DNA from: an uncultured bacterium
GTDB taxonomy: Bacteria; Pseudomonadota; Gammaproteobacteria; Burkholderiales; Burkholderiaceae_C
Assembly: GCA_903928495.1 (NCBI GenBank)
Contig: CAIYQZ010000061.1
Location: 124,001 to 188,000, forward strand
DNA length: 64,000 bases
Direction of reading: 5' to 3'
Shown: piece after piece, positions 56,778-64,000 of the stretch
Layout: the number at the start of each line of letters is the position of its first letter
How positions within the stretch are numbered: the first letter of the stretch is position 1
Notes under the pieces: generated by a model
Databases searched by the model: none
What the model saw: only the letters and a program-made list of their open reading frames with translations
What the model was told of the DNA's origin: nothing
Position numbers and translations under genes: made by a program

Positions 56778-57755
56778 ATGGAAATTTTCGACTACGACAA
56801 CATCCTGCTGCTGCCGCGCAAGTGCCGCGTGGAGAGCCGCTCCGAGTGCGATGCCAGCGTGGAGCTGGGTGGCCGTCGCTTTCGCATCCCGGCCGTGCCC
56901 GCCAACATGAAGACCGTGGTCAACGAGACCATCTGCGAGTGGCTGGCCCGAAACGGCTACTTTTACGTGATGCACCGCTTTGACCTGGACAACCTCGCCT
57001 TCGTGCGCGACTTCAAAGCCAAGGGTCTGTTCGCCTCCATCTCTCTGGGCGTGAAGCAGGCAGACCGCGACACCGTTGACCAACTCGTTGCCGAGGGCCT
57101 GGTGCCCGAATACATCACCATCGACATTGCCCACGGCCATGCCGACAGCGTGAAGCACATGATCGGCTACATCAAAGAGCGCCTGCCCAACAGCTTTGTG
57201 ATCGCTGGAAACGTGGGCACGCCCGAAGCAGTGATCGACCTCGAAAACTGGGGAGCCGACGCCACTAAGGTGGGCATTGGTCCCGGCAAGGTGTGCATCA
57301 CCAAACTCAAAACAGGCTTTGGCACGGGCGGGTGGCAGTTGAGCGCCATGAAGTGGTGTGCGCGTGTGGCCACCAAACCCATCATTGCCGACGGCGGCAT
57401 CCGCAGCCATGGCGACATTGCCAAAAGCGTGCGCTTTGGCGCCACCATGGTCATGGTCGGCTCACTGTTTGCCGGGCATGAAGAAAGCCCCGGCCAGACC
57501 GTGGAAGTGGACGGCGCGCTGTACAAGGAGTACTACGGCTCCGCGTCCGACTTCAACAAGGGCGAGTACAAACACGTGGAAGGCAAGCGCATCCTGGAGC
57601 CCATCAAGGGCAAGCTCCAAGGCACGCTGATTGAAATGGAGCAGGACATCCAGAGCTCCATCAGCTACTCGGGTGGCAAAAAGCTGATGGACATCCGCAA
57701 GGTTAACTACGTCATCCTCGGGGGCGACAACGCGGGCGAGCACCTGCTGATGTGA
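56778..57755 (+). CDS. guaC: GMP reductase
   Basis: A 325-residue TIM-barrel enzyme that reduces GMP to IMP with NADPH, linking guanine salvage to adenine nucleotides. [22 protein letters not shown] is the GMP-reductase start; the catalytic Cys is in [18 protein letters not shown] and [32 protein letters not shown] binds the phosphate. Lack of the CBS domain and the size separate it from IMP dehydrogenase. GGAG lies 10 bases upstream of the ATG. A weak repeat copy lies at 56700-56732 in the leader. Confidence 0.94.
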   Translation: MEIFDYDNILLLPRKCRVESRSECDASVELGGRRFRIPAVPANMKTVVNETICEWLARNGYFYVMHRFDLDNLAFVRDFKAKGLFASISLGVKQADRDTVDQLVAEGLVPEYITIDIAHGHADSVKHMIGYIKERLPNSFVIAGNVGTPEAVIDLENWGADATKVGIGPGKVCITKLKTGFGTGGWQLSAMKWCARVATKPIIADGGIRSHGDIAKSVRFGATMVMVGSLFAGHEESPGQTVEVDGALYKEYYGSASDFNKGEYKHVEGKRILEPIKGKLQGTLIEMEQDIQSSISYSGGKKLMDIRKVNYVILGGDNAGEHLLM

Positions 57756-57842
57756 GTGAACGCAGCGCACGGCCCGTCCAGTTGACAAACAGCTGACGGG
57801 TGCGCTGCTGCTGGGTCGCGCAAACCCATTGCGTGGTGTATT

Positions 57843-57852
57843 CTGTATACAG
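57843..57852. promoter_or_regulatory. GntR-type palindromic operator
   Basis: CTGTATACAG, a perfect 10-bp palindrome, 16 bp before the GntR start. FadR-subgroup GntR regulators commonly use TGTATACA-type operators and repress themselves. Confidence 0.5.
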
Positions 57853-57867
57853 TATTCAGAACGCGCC

Positions 57868-58584
57868 ATGCACCCCTCGCCCACCCTCTCCCGACTCGAC
57901 ACACCACCGGATCTGGTGGACCAGGTCTATCGCAGGCTGCTCGATGCCATCAGCGACGGCAGCATGGCCCCCGGCACGCGCCTGACGCAGGAAGACGTGG
58001 CCGAGCAGCTGGCCGTGTCGCGCCAGCCGGTGTTGCAGGCGCTGCGCCAGTTGCGCGCCGACGGCCTGGTGCAAGACGCCCTCGGCCCCCAGGGCCAGAA
58101 GGGCCGGGGTGTGGTGGTCACCCCCATCGACGCCACCACGGTGGCCCAGGTGTATGAGGTGCGCAGCGCGCTCGACGCACAGGCCGCGCGGCTGGCGGCC
58201 CGCCGCCGCGCCGTGATCGACCCCATGCTCATCATGGCCGGGCGTGCTGCCGCTGCCGCAGGCGAGGTGAAAGCCATGATTGACGCCGACCTGGCCTACC
58301 ACCGGGCCATTTACCAGGCCAGCGGCAACCCGCTGATTGAAGCCAGCGCACTACTGCACTGGCACCACATACGGCGCGCCATGGGCGAGGCTTTGCAACA
58401 TTCACCGCTGCGCGCCGCCGCCTGGGACGAACACGAGGCCATGTGCCAAGCGATTGCGCAAGGCGATGAAACCGCAGCCGCGCAACTGATGTTGGCCCAC
58501 GGCACCCAGGCGGGTACCCACCTGGCACGCCAACTGCTGGCAGCGCAGCCCAGTGAAGCCCCAGTCAACTCCGTGGTTCGATGA
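57868..58584 (+). CDS. GntR family transcriptional regulator (FadR/FCD subgroup)
   Basis: A 238-residue regulator: winged HTH (LVDQVYRRLLDAISDGSMAPGTRLTQEDVAEQLAVSRQPVLQALRQLRADGLV) and an all-helical FCD ligand domain with the metal or acid ligands in DADLAYHRAIYQASGNPLI and HWHHIRRAM. ATG at 57868 follows the palindrome. Its ligand is probably a small organic acid; the next gene, an oxidoreductase, is a plausible target. Confidence 0.9.
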   Translation: MHPSPTLSRLDTPPDLVDQVYRRLLDAISDGSMAPGTRLTQEDVAEQLAVSRQPVLQALRQLRADGLVQDALGPQGQKGRGVVVTPIDATTVAQVYEVRSALDAQAARLAARRRAVIDPMLIMAGRAAAAAGEVKAMIDADLAYHRAIYQASGNPLIEASALLHWHHIRRAMGEALQHSPLRAAAWDEHEAMCQAIAQGDETAAAQLMLAHGTQAGTHLARQLLAAQPSEAPVNSVVR

Positions 58585-58595
58585 ACCACTTGTGC

Positions 58596-58632
58596 GCGGT
58601 CGGTGCGCCACCCGCACCGACCGCCTTTTTTT
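58596..58632 (+). terminator. Terminator of the GntR gene
   Basis: GCGGTCGGTGCG-CCACC-CGCACCGACCGC, a perfect 12-bp stem then seven Ts, which ends the regulator transcript before the next gene. Confidence 0.95.
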
Positions 58633-58634
58633 AA

Positions 58635-58680
58635 ACAAAAACAGCCTCCAGCGCACGCTGGTATTCAACTTTCAGCTACC
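58635..58680 (+). repeat. Dispersed intergenic repeat, copy G
   Basis: AACAGCCTCCAGCGCACGCT then GGTATTCAACTTTCAGCTAC, ending just before the ATG of the next gene, so the element supplies its leader and it lacks a Shine-Dalgarno sequence. Confidence 0.6.
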
Positions 58681-58683
58681 AAC

Positions 58684-59574
58684 ATGAAATCTGATATCCC
58701 TACCCCAACCGTGGCCGTGCTGGGCATTGGCCTGATGGGCGACCCCATGGCCCGTCGCCTGTGCGCGGCCGGGCTGCGCGTTCAGGTGTGGAACCGATCT
58801 CCTGCCAAGGCACAGGCATTGGAGGCACTGGGGGCCATCGCCTGTGCCAACCCGGCGGATGCAGTGCGTGGCGCAAACATCGTCATCACCATGCTGCAAG
58901 ACGGCCCGGCGGTGGAGGACGTGCTGTTCAACCAGGGCACCACACAGGGCTTGCAGCCCGGCACGCTGGTGGTGGACATGTCGTCCATCCAGCCACGCCA
59001 GGCCCGCGACCACGCCGCCCGGCTGGCCGCGCTTCAGGTGGACTGTCTCGATGCCCCCGTGTCCGGCGGCACCGTCGGCGCGGAGGCAGGCACGCTGGCC
59101 ATCATGGCAGGGGGTCGTGCGGCCGATTTCGAACGCGCCCGCCCTGTGCTGGAAGTGCTGGGCCGCCCCACCCATGTGGGCCCCACGGGCTCTGGCCAAC
59201 TCGCCAAGCTGGCCAACCAGATGATCGTGGGCATCACCATCGGTGCGGTGGCCGAGGCGCTGCTGTTTGCCGCGCGCGGTGGAGCCGACATGGGCAAAGT
59301 GCGCGAGGCCATTTCCGGCGGCTTTGCCGACAGCCGCATTTTGCAAGTCCATGGCCAACGCATGGTGGAACGCGACTTTGCCAAACGTGCCGCCGTCACC
59401 GTGCAACTGAAAGACATGCGCAACGCGGTGGCCACCGCCCAGGAAACAGGGTTTGAAGCGCCCATCACCCAGCTGTTTGCGCAATTGTTCGAAGAGGCCA
59501 CGGCCCATGGCTTGGGCGATCTGGACCATTCGGCGCTGTTTGTGGAGCTGGCCAGCAGAAACGGCATGACATGA
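58684..59574 (+). CDS. NAD(P)-dependent beta-hydroxyacid dehydrogenase (3-hydroxyisobutyrate type)
   Basis: A 296-residue enzyme of the GarR/MmsB family. NAD(P)-binding GxGxxG is VAVLGIGLMGDPMARRL; the substrate Ser/Gly loop is DAPVSGGTVGAEAGTLAIMAGG and the catalytic Lys lies in GSGQLAKLANQMIVG. It oxidises small 3-hydroxyacids or reduces tartronate semialdehyde; which one is not decided. It follows the GntR regulator but has its own repeat leader and no ribosome site of note. Confidence 0.92.
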   Translation: MKSDIPTPTVAVLGIGLMGDPMARRLCAAGLRVQVWNRSPAKAQALEALGAIACANPADAVRGANIVITMLQDGPAVEDVLFNQGTTQGLQPGTLVVDMSSIQPRQARDHAARLAALQVDCLDAPVSGGTVGAEAGTLAIMAGGRAADFERARPVLEVLGRPTHVGPTGSGQLAKLANQMIVGITIGAVAEALLFAARGGADMGKVREAISGGFADSRILQVHGQRMVERDFAKRAAVTVQLKDMRNAVATAQETGFEAPITQLFAQLFEEATAHGLGDLDHSALFVELASRNGMT

Positions 59575-59655
59575 ATCGAACACCCGGGCCACCGGCGAGG
59601 GCAAAGCTGATGTAAAAAGCCAGACAGTGCGCATTGACCGAACCCACGCCCCGAC

Positions 59656-61335
59656 ATGACCCGCAAAAAACACCGTGAGATCCAGCTGATTGACTGCACC
59701 GCCCTGGTGGTGGATGGCAATTCCGTGTCCCGGGGTGTGATCGTGCAGCAACTGCGCGACTTTGGCATGACCGCTGTGGACACGGCCAGCAAACCCATTG
59801 AGGCACGCAGCAAGCTGGAGCTGAAGCCGTACGAAATCGTACTCTGCGAGCAGAGCTTTCCGGGCACAGACTACTCGGGGCAGGAACTGCTGGACGACCT
59901 GCGTCGCGGCCAGATATTGCCCTACAGCACGGTGTTCGTGATGCTGACCGCAGAAGCCAGCTACGCGCAGGTGGCAGAAGCGGCGGAGTCTGCGCTGGAC
60001 AGTTACCTGCTCAAACCCCACACGGCCACTGGCCTGCTGGAACGGCTCAAACACGCGCACCGGCGCAAGATCATCCTGGCCGACATCTTCGAAGCCATTG
60101 AGGCGGGTCAATTCACCGAGGCCATTGGGCACTGCGTCAAGCGTTACCAGTCGCGCGACCACTATTGGCTGTATGCCGGCCGGGTGGCCGCAGAACTGCT
60201 CATGCGCGAAGGCAAGCACGATGAAGCAGGAGAGATGTACCGCAGCATCACAGCCCAGCAGCCGCTGCCATGGGCACGCTTGGGCGTGGCCCGGTCACAG
60301 CTGGAAGCAGGCAAACCCAACGACGCCCTGAACGGACTGGAGTTGCTGGCAAAAGAACAGCCGGCGTTTGCCGACACCTACGACGTGCTGGTGCGCCTGC
60401 ACCTGGATGAGAGCAAACCCGCCCTGGCGATGGAAGCTGCGCGCCGGGCCTGTGACATCACACCGGCCTCCATCGAGCGGCTGCAGCGCTACGGCATGTT
60501 GGCCTACTACCAGGGTGACTTTGCCGAGGCTGCCCGTGCGCTCGACCGCGCCACCCTGCTGGGGCTGACGTCCAAGCTCTACGACGCCCAGTGCCTGATG
60601 ATGCTGACGTTTGCGCGTTTGCAGCTGAAGGATGCCCAGGGCATCAAGCGCTGTATCGACCAGATACAGAAGCTGATGGAACGCAAGGACAACCCCGTGC
60701 GGCTGGTGCGTTTCAAGGCCATGGCCAACACATTGCTGACACTGGTCAACCGACAACTGGCAGTCGTGGTCGAGCAAGTCAAAGAACACGCCAAAGAGCT
60801 GAAATCGCCCGAGTTCGACGTAGAGGCGGCCTGCAACTTCCTCACGCTCATCAGCGAAATTGGCCGGGCCGAACTGTCGCTGGAAGTGGCCAACGAATGG
60901 GTGAACACGATCGCCCTGCGTTTTTGCACCAGCAACAGCCTGACCGACCTGCTGGCCAACGCCGCCGCACGCCACCCACCCTACGAAGCGGCTGTGCGCG
61001 CCGCATACCAGCGCATTGGTGCCATTGCGCAAGAGGCCATGGCATTGACCGTGGCAGGCCAGCCCACCGAAACCATCAAGATGCTGCTGGCCCACTGCGA
61101 CACCACACTCAACCTGAAGCTCATGGAAACCGCCCGCCTGACGCTGGGCCGCCACCGCGCCCGCATTCAAGGCGCAGACGCGCTGGAGGCGGATGTTCAG
61201 GCCCGGTTGACGATGTTCACACCGTCCTGTGTGGCGCCACCCATGGGGCAATCCAAAGGCCGCTCGGCCGGGGGGCTGAAACTGCGCACGGCCAAAGAAG
61301 CTCCACCTGCCAAGGCCAGCGTGCAGGTGGACTGA
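59656..61335 (+). CDS. Receiver-domain TPR protein with altered phosphoacceptor
   Basis: A 559-residue soluble protein: an N-terminal response-regulator domain (about 13-130) and a long run of TPR-like helices (about 140-500). In the receiver the phosphoacceptor Asp is replaced by Glu65 (IVLCEQSFPGTDYSG) and the usual acidic pair is D20-G21; the Thr (VMLTAE) and Lys (LLKPH) switch residues remain. The Glu may mimic the phosphorylated state. No output domain or kinase is adjacent. This arrangement resembles pseudo-receiver scaffold proteins, the TPRs binding partner proteins. Confidence 0.88.
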   Translation: MTRKKHREIQLIDCTALVVDGNSVSRGVIVQQLRDFGMTAVDTASKPIEARSKLELKPYEIVLCEQSFPGTDYSGQELLDDLRRGQILPYSTVFVMLTAEASYAQVAEAAESALDSYLLKPHTATGLLERLKHAHRRKIILADIFEAIEAGQFTEAIGHCVKRYQSRDHYWLYAGRVAAELLMREGKHDEAGEMYRSITAQQPLPWARLGVARSQLEAGKPNDALNGLELLAKEQPAFADTYDVLVRLHLDESKPALAMEAARRACDITPASIERLQRYGMLAYYQGDFAEAARALDRATLLGLTSKLYDAQCLMMLTFARLQLKDAQGIKRCIDQIQKLMERKDNPVRLVRFKAMANTLLTLVNRQLAVVVEQVKEHAKELKSPEFDVEAACNFLTLISEIGRAELSLEVANEWVNTIALRFCTSNSLTDLLANAAARHPPYEAAVRAAYQRIGAIAQEAMALTVAGQPTETIKMLLAHCDTTLNLKLMETARLTLGRHRARIQGADALEADVQARLTMFTPSCVAPPMGQSKGRSAGGLKLRTAKEAPPAKASVQVD

Positions 61336-61352
61336 GCCGGAGCCCACCCAAC

Positions 61353-61391
61353 AAAAAGCCCCCGCCAGTGGTGCACCGGCGGGGGCTTTTT
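61353..61391. terminator. Bidirectional terminator between the TPR protein and the DEAD-box gene
   Basis: AAAAAGCCCCCGCC...GGCGGGGGCTTTTT, a 14-bp perfect stem around an 11-base loop (AGTGGTGCACC), placed between convergent genes. Confidence 0.95.
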
Positions 61392-61433
61392 CATTGGATT
61401 GACTGATGGGGCCATCACGCCCCGGTCATGCCA

Positions 61434-63473
61434 TCAGCGTGCAGCGTTGCTGCGGCGGCGGGCGTCAAACGGGCGGCCTTCGCCACCGGCACCGGCTGGG
61501 CGACGGGGCTTGAACTCACCGCCGTGGGGGGCACGGTCACCACCCCAGGGGGCGGAACGCTCACCACGGGGTTCAAAGCTGCGCTCCGGGCGGCCTTCAA
61601 AACCACGGGCTGGGCCACGGGGCTGCTCGGCGCCGAAGTTCGGGCGATCGCCACCGGCACGGGGGGCGAAGCGGTCGCCACGCGGTGCGAAGCGGTCACC
61701 ACCACGGTCAGGGCCTTGAGTGGGGCCATTGCTGGGGCGTGCATCAAAACGGGGGGCTGCGGCAGGGCGCTGCTCGTTGCCCCAGGCTGGGCGCTCACCA
61801 CGGAACTCAGGACGCTCGCCACGGAACTCGGGGCGTGGGCCACGGTCGTTGCGATCGGCTGATGGGTTGAACGGGGCCTTGTCGGAGCGACCGAAACCGG
61901 CGAAGTGACCGTTGCCGCCGAATCCGCCTTCACGGCGGGGCGCTGGACGGCCGCCACGGCCACCAAAGTCACCACGGCCGCCACCGAAACCGCCCTTGCG
62001 GTCGTCACGGCCACCGCCAAACGAGGTTTGGGGCGCGCGCTGCTTGGGTTCGAGGCCAGGCACCACTTCAGCTTTCAATTGCTGCTGGGTGTGGAACTCG
62101 ATGTCGGCAATCTTGCGGCGGTCGCGGAACTCGGCAAACGTGATGGCCAGGCCATCGCGACCGGCGCGGCCGGTGCGGCCAATGCGGTGTGTGTAGTCCT
62201 CAGCCTTCATGGGCAGACCGAAGTTGAACACGTGGGTGATGGTGGGCACGTCAATGCCACGGGCTGCCACGTCGGTGGCCACCAGAATTTGCACACGGCC
62301 ATCGCGCAGGGCGTCGAGGCGGCGGTTGCGCATGCCTTGGCTCAGGGCACCGTGCAGGGCCACAGCCGAGAAGTTGGCCTGTTGCAGGTCGTTGGCCAGG
62401 TTGTCGCACTCGATCTGAGTGCTGGCAAACACGATGGCCTGGTTGATGTTGGTATCGCGCAGCCAGTGGTCCAGCAAGGCACGCTTGTGCTCGGCGTTGT
62501 CGGCCCAGAACAGGCTCTGCGTGATGTTGGCGTGCTTTTCCTGTGGGGTGTCGATCTGCACCTTCTTCACGTTGGCGCCGTTGTCGTGCATCACGCGCAG
62601 GGCCAGCTGTTGAATGCGCGGGGCAAACGTGGCGCTGAACATCATGGTCTGCTGGCGCTGGCTGGTCAGCTGGTGAATTTCGGCCAGGTCGTCGGCAAAG
62701 CCGAGGTCGAGCATGCGGTCGGCCTCGTCCATCACCAGGAACTTGACTTCGTCCAGTTTGATCTGGCCGCTGCGTTGCAGGTCCAGCAGGCGGCCGGGCG
62801 TGGCCACCACCAGGTTGGCGTTTTGCAGCTTGGCCACTTGCAGTTGGTAAGGCATGCCGCCCACCACGTTGGCAATGCGCAGGCCACGGCAATGGCGCAC
62901 CAGATCGATGCCGTCGTTGGCCACCTGTTGGGCCAGTTCGCGTGTGGGGCACACCACCAGCGCGCCGGGCACGGCGGGCTTGAAGTTGCGTGGGTTGGTG
63001 GGGTCTTTGCGCTTGGCGCGCTTCGGAGGAACTTCGCCTTTGGCAGCGGCATCGGCACAGGCTTGTTCGTAGGCGTCTTTTTCAGCCTGGGCTTCTGCTT
63101 CCTGCATTTTCAGCAGGGTGTGCAACACGGGCAGCAGGAAGGCGGCGGTTTTGCCACTGCCGGTCTGGCTGGACACCATCAAGTCAGCATAGCTGCCGGT
63201 GCCGGTGTTCAGGGCCATGGGGATGGCCTTGTTTTGCACGGCGGTGGGGTCGGTGTAGCCCATGTCGGCCACAGCCTGAACCAGCTCGGGCGCCAGGCCC
63301 AGCAACTGGAAGCCATTGGGTTTGGCGGGCTCTTGCGCCACAGCGGCCATGTCGGGGTGGGCCAGCACATGCAGCTCGTCGAGCAGTTGCACGTCTGACA
63401 TCACTTCGCCAGCGGCGGTGGTCAAATGGTTTTCGGACAGCACTTCGCCGCCGACAAAATTCACGTCGTTCAT
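61434..63473 (-). CDS. DEAD-box RNA helicase with long RG-rich tail
   Basis: A 679-residue helicase for ribosome assembly or cold-shock RNA remodelling. Motifs: Q region, SSQTGSGKT (I), PTRELA (Ia), TPGR, DEAD (II, VMDEADRMLDLGF), SAT (III), ATDVAARGIDVP (V) and HRIGRTGRAGR (VI). A 60-residue charged insert after motif I (AEAQAEKDAYEQACADAAAKGEVPPKRAKRKDP) and a 190-residue tail rich in Gly, Arg, Pro with repeats of PEFRGER are extra RNA-binding surfaces. The ATG at 63473 (MNDVNFVGGEV) is preceded by AGGAAA; a longer TTG start at 63494 is less likely. It has a 5' gap of about 480 bp to the next gene. Confidence 0.94.
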   Translation of the reverse strand: MNDVNFVGGEVLSENHLTTAAGEVMSDVQLLDELHVLAHPDMAAVAQEPAKPNGFQLLGLAPELVQAVADMGYTDPTAVQNKAIPMALNTGTGSYADLMVSSQTGSGKTAAFLLPVLHTLLKMQEAEAQAEKDAYEQACADAAAKGEVPPKRAKRKDPTNPRNFKPAVPGALVVCPTRELAQQVANDGIDLVRHCRGLRIANVVGGMPYQLQVAKLQNANLVVATPGRLLDLQRSGQIKLDEVKFLVMDEADRMLDLGFADDLAEIHQLTSQRQQTMMFSATFAPRIQQLALRVMHDNGANVKKVQIDTPQEKHANITQSLFWADNAEHKRALLDHWLRDTNINQAIVFASTQIECDNLANDLQQANFSAVALHGALSQGMRNRRLDALRDGRVQILVATDVAARGIDVPTITHVFNFGLPMKAEDYTHRIGRTGRAGRDGLAITFAEFRDRRKIADIEFHTQQQLKAEVVPGLEPKQRAPQTSFGGGRDDRKGGFGGGRGDFGGRGGRPAPRREGGFGGNGHFAGFGRSDKAPFNPSADRNDRGPRPEFRGERPEFRGERPAWGNEQRPAAAPRFDARPSNGPTQGPDRGGDRFAPRGDRFAPRAGGDRPNFGAEQPRGPARGFEGRPERSFEPRGERSAPWGGDRAPHGGEFKPRRPAGAGGEGRPFDARRRSNAAR

Positions 63474-63952
63474 GTTCAATTTCCTGTGCGACAAAAGCGC
63501 ACAACATCCGAAAAAAGCGGATGGAAGTCCGAAATGGAGCCCTTCAGAAACAAACTGAAAGGAATACGCATGGCAAGCGCAAATGGCTTGTGACTGCGTT
63601 CAGGCGGACCGCCGGTGCTTCGTTCGTGGTTCAAAAAACATCAACCACCCAACGAATATCGCACCAGGGTCAGGGCCACGGAGGTGGCGCTGTGTTGGCG
63701 AGCGACCAGGCTGTGATCTGCTTTGGTTTCCCAAGCACGCGCCACTGGGGCGGTGTTGTCGGGGACCACACGGAGCGTTTCAGGGTGAAACCAACCGCGT
63801 CAGAAGCCTTCTAGAGTGAGGTAGATGCACATTTCTGCGTTTTCAGCGCAGCCCACGATTATAGAGCCCAATCAGGGAAAACACCAAGCCCTCAAATCTT
63901 TGCTAGCTTTGAGGGATGCCGCAACCTGCGGCTCAACGCCCGAAAGGCCTCC
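63474..63952. other. Long intergenic region with leader-type structure
   Basis: 479 bp between the divergent DEAD-box gene and metY. On the DEAD-box side no ORF is convincing; CGGA-TGGAAG-TCCG and other small hairpins suggest a long 5' untranslated leader as in cold-shock helicases. On the metY side are the paired hairpins listed separately. Confidence 0.5.
63889..63932 (+). promoter_or_regulatory. Two tandem hairpins in the probable metY leader
   Basis: CCCTCAAA-N11-TTTGAGGG (63889-63915) and GCCGCA-ACC-TGCGGC (63918-63932), both perfect stems, end 20 bp before the metY start. The arrangement is that of a structured leader; I do not match it to a known SAM riboswitch class. Confidence 0.45.
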
Positions 63953-64000
63953 ATGCCCGGTTACTCAGACCCCGGTTTTGACACCCTCGCGCTGCACGCC
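63953..64000 (+). CDS. metY: Probable O-acetylhomoserine sulfhydrylase, first 16 codons (truncated by window edge)
   Basis: Only MPGYSDPGFDTLALHA is visible; GFDTLALHA is the typical start of Cys/Met-metabolism PLP enzymes of the MetY or MetZ type, which make homocysteine or methionine intermediates from activated homoserine and sulfide. GAAAGG lies 8 bases upstream. The structured leader also fits a methionine gene. Low information, so the symbol is tentative. Confidence 0.5.
   Translation, partial: MPGYSDPGFDTLALHA

Noticed and set aside
61480-62060. Repeated GC-rich units that look like a CRISPR or tandem-repeat array
   Set aside because: They encode the Arg/Gly-rich tail of the DEAD-box protein in frame; unit lengths vary and there are no spacers.

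Overview
The window looks like chromosomal core DNA of a high-GC betaproteobacterium, most probably family Comamonadaceae (order Burkholderiales). Evidence: the gene orders parE-transglycosylase-parC, dapA-bamC, xseB-ispA-dxs and thrB with a BPSS1780-type membrane gene; a Neisseria/Comamonas-type porin; DUF2782; and short dispersed intergenic repeats of the GGCCTCCAGCGCTTGATGGTATTGAATAGCTA type. I see no rRNA, tRNA, CRISPR array, insertion sequence, prophage or plasmid functions. The species call is inference from gene content.

Layout. 0-9 kb: end of a GGDEF/EAL protein, a RidA protein, then a minus-strand operon parE-transglycosylase-parC-gspE/pilB-like. 9-16 kb: MFS carrier, a 54-residue membrane protein, methyltransferase, dapA-bamC, small lipoprotein, L16-hydroxylase (RoxA-like) with an uncharacterised partner, SlyD-type isomerase, dut. 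16-23 kb: TRAP transporter (dctP, dctQ, dctM) and the isoprenoid set xseB-ispA-dxs. 23-28 kb: Rieske oxygenase, EamA exporter, sulfurtransferase, ZIP transporter, dienelactone hydrolase. 28-32 kb: a haem-NO/O2-binding (H-NOX) protein with a soluble hybrid histidine kinase, divergent from a chemoreceptor. 32-39 kb: polA, DUF2782, thrB, BPSS1780-type, FecR-like, two outer-membrane lipoprotein genes (one FlgO-like). 39-54 kb: arsJ with its GAPDH partner, an MFS carrier, an MBL-fold protein lacking part of its metal site, an Ig-like lipoprotein, two divergent PhoX phosphatases, a phytase-like esterase gene broken by one in-frame stop, and a porin. 54-64 kb: UvrD/Rep helicase, guaC behind a leader terminator, GntR regulator, 3-hydroxyisobutyrate-dehydrogenase-type enzyme, a receiver-TPR protein, a DEAD-box helicase with a long RG-rich tail, and the first codons of a probable metY.

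Two clusters look like coherent regulatory stories. First, H-NOX plus hybrid kinase forms a translationally coupled nitric-oxide sensing pair; the shared promoter region with the chemoreceptor holds a TTGAC-N4-GTCAA CRP/FNR-type box. Second, 40-54 kb is rich in phosphate and arsenate functions. A near-consensus PHO box with a correctly spaced -10 lies upstream of the gapdh-arsJ arsenate-detoxification operon, and weaker PHO-like boxes lie between the two phoX genes and before the phytase-like gene. This suggests arsenate defence tied to phosphate starvation; no arsR gene is visible nearby.

All product calls rest on reading motifs and overall family resemblance; no database search was run.
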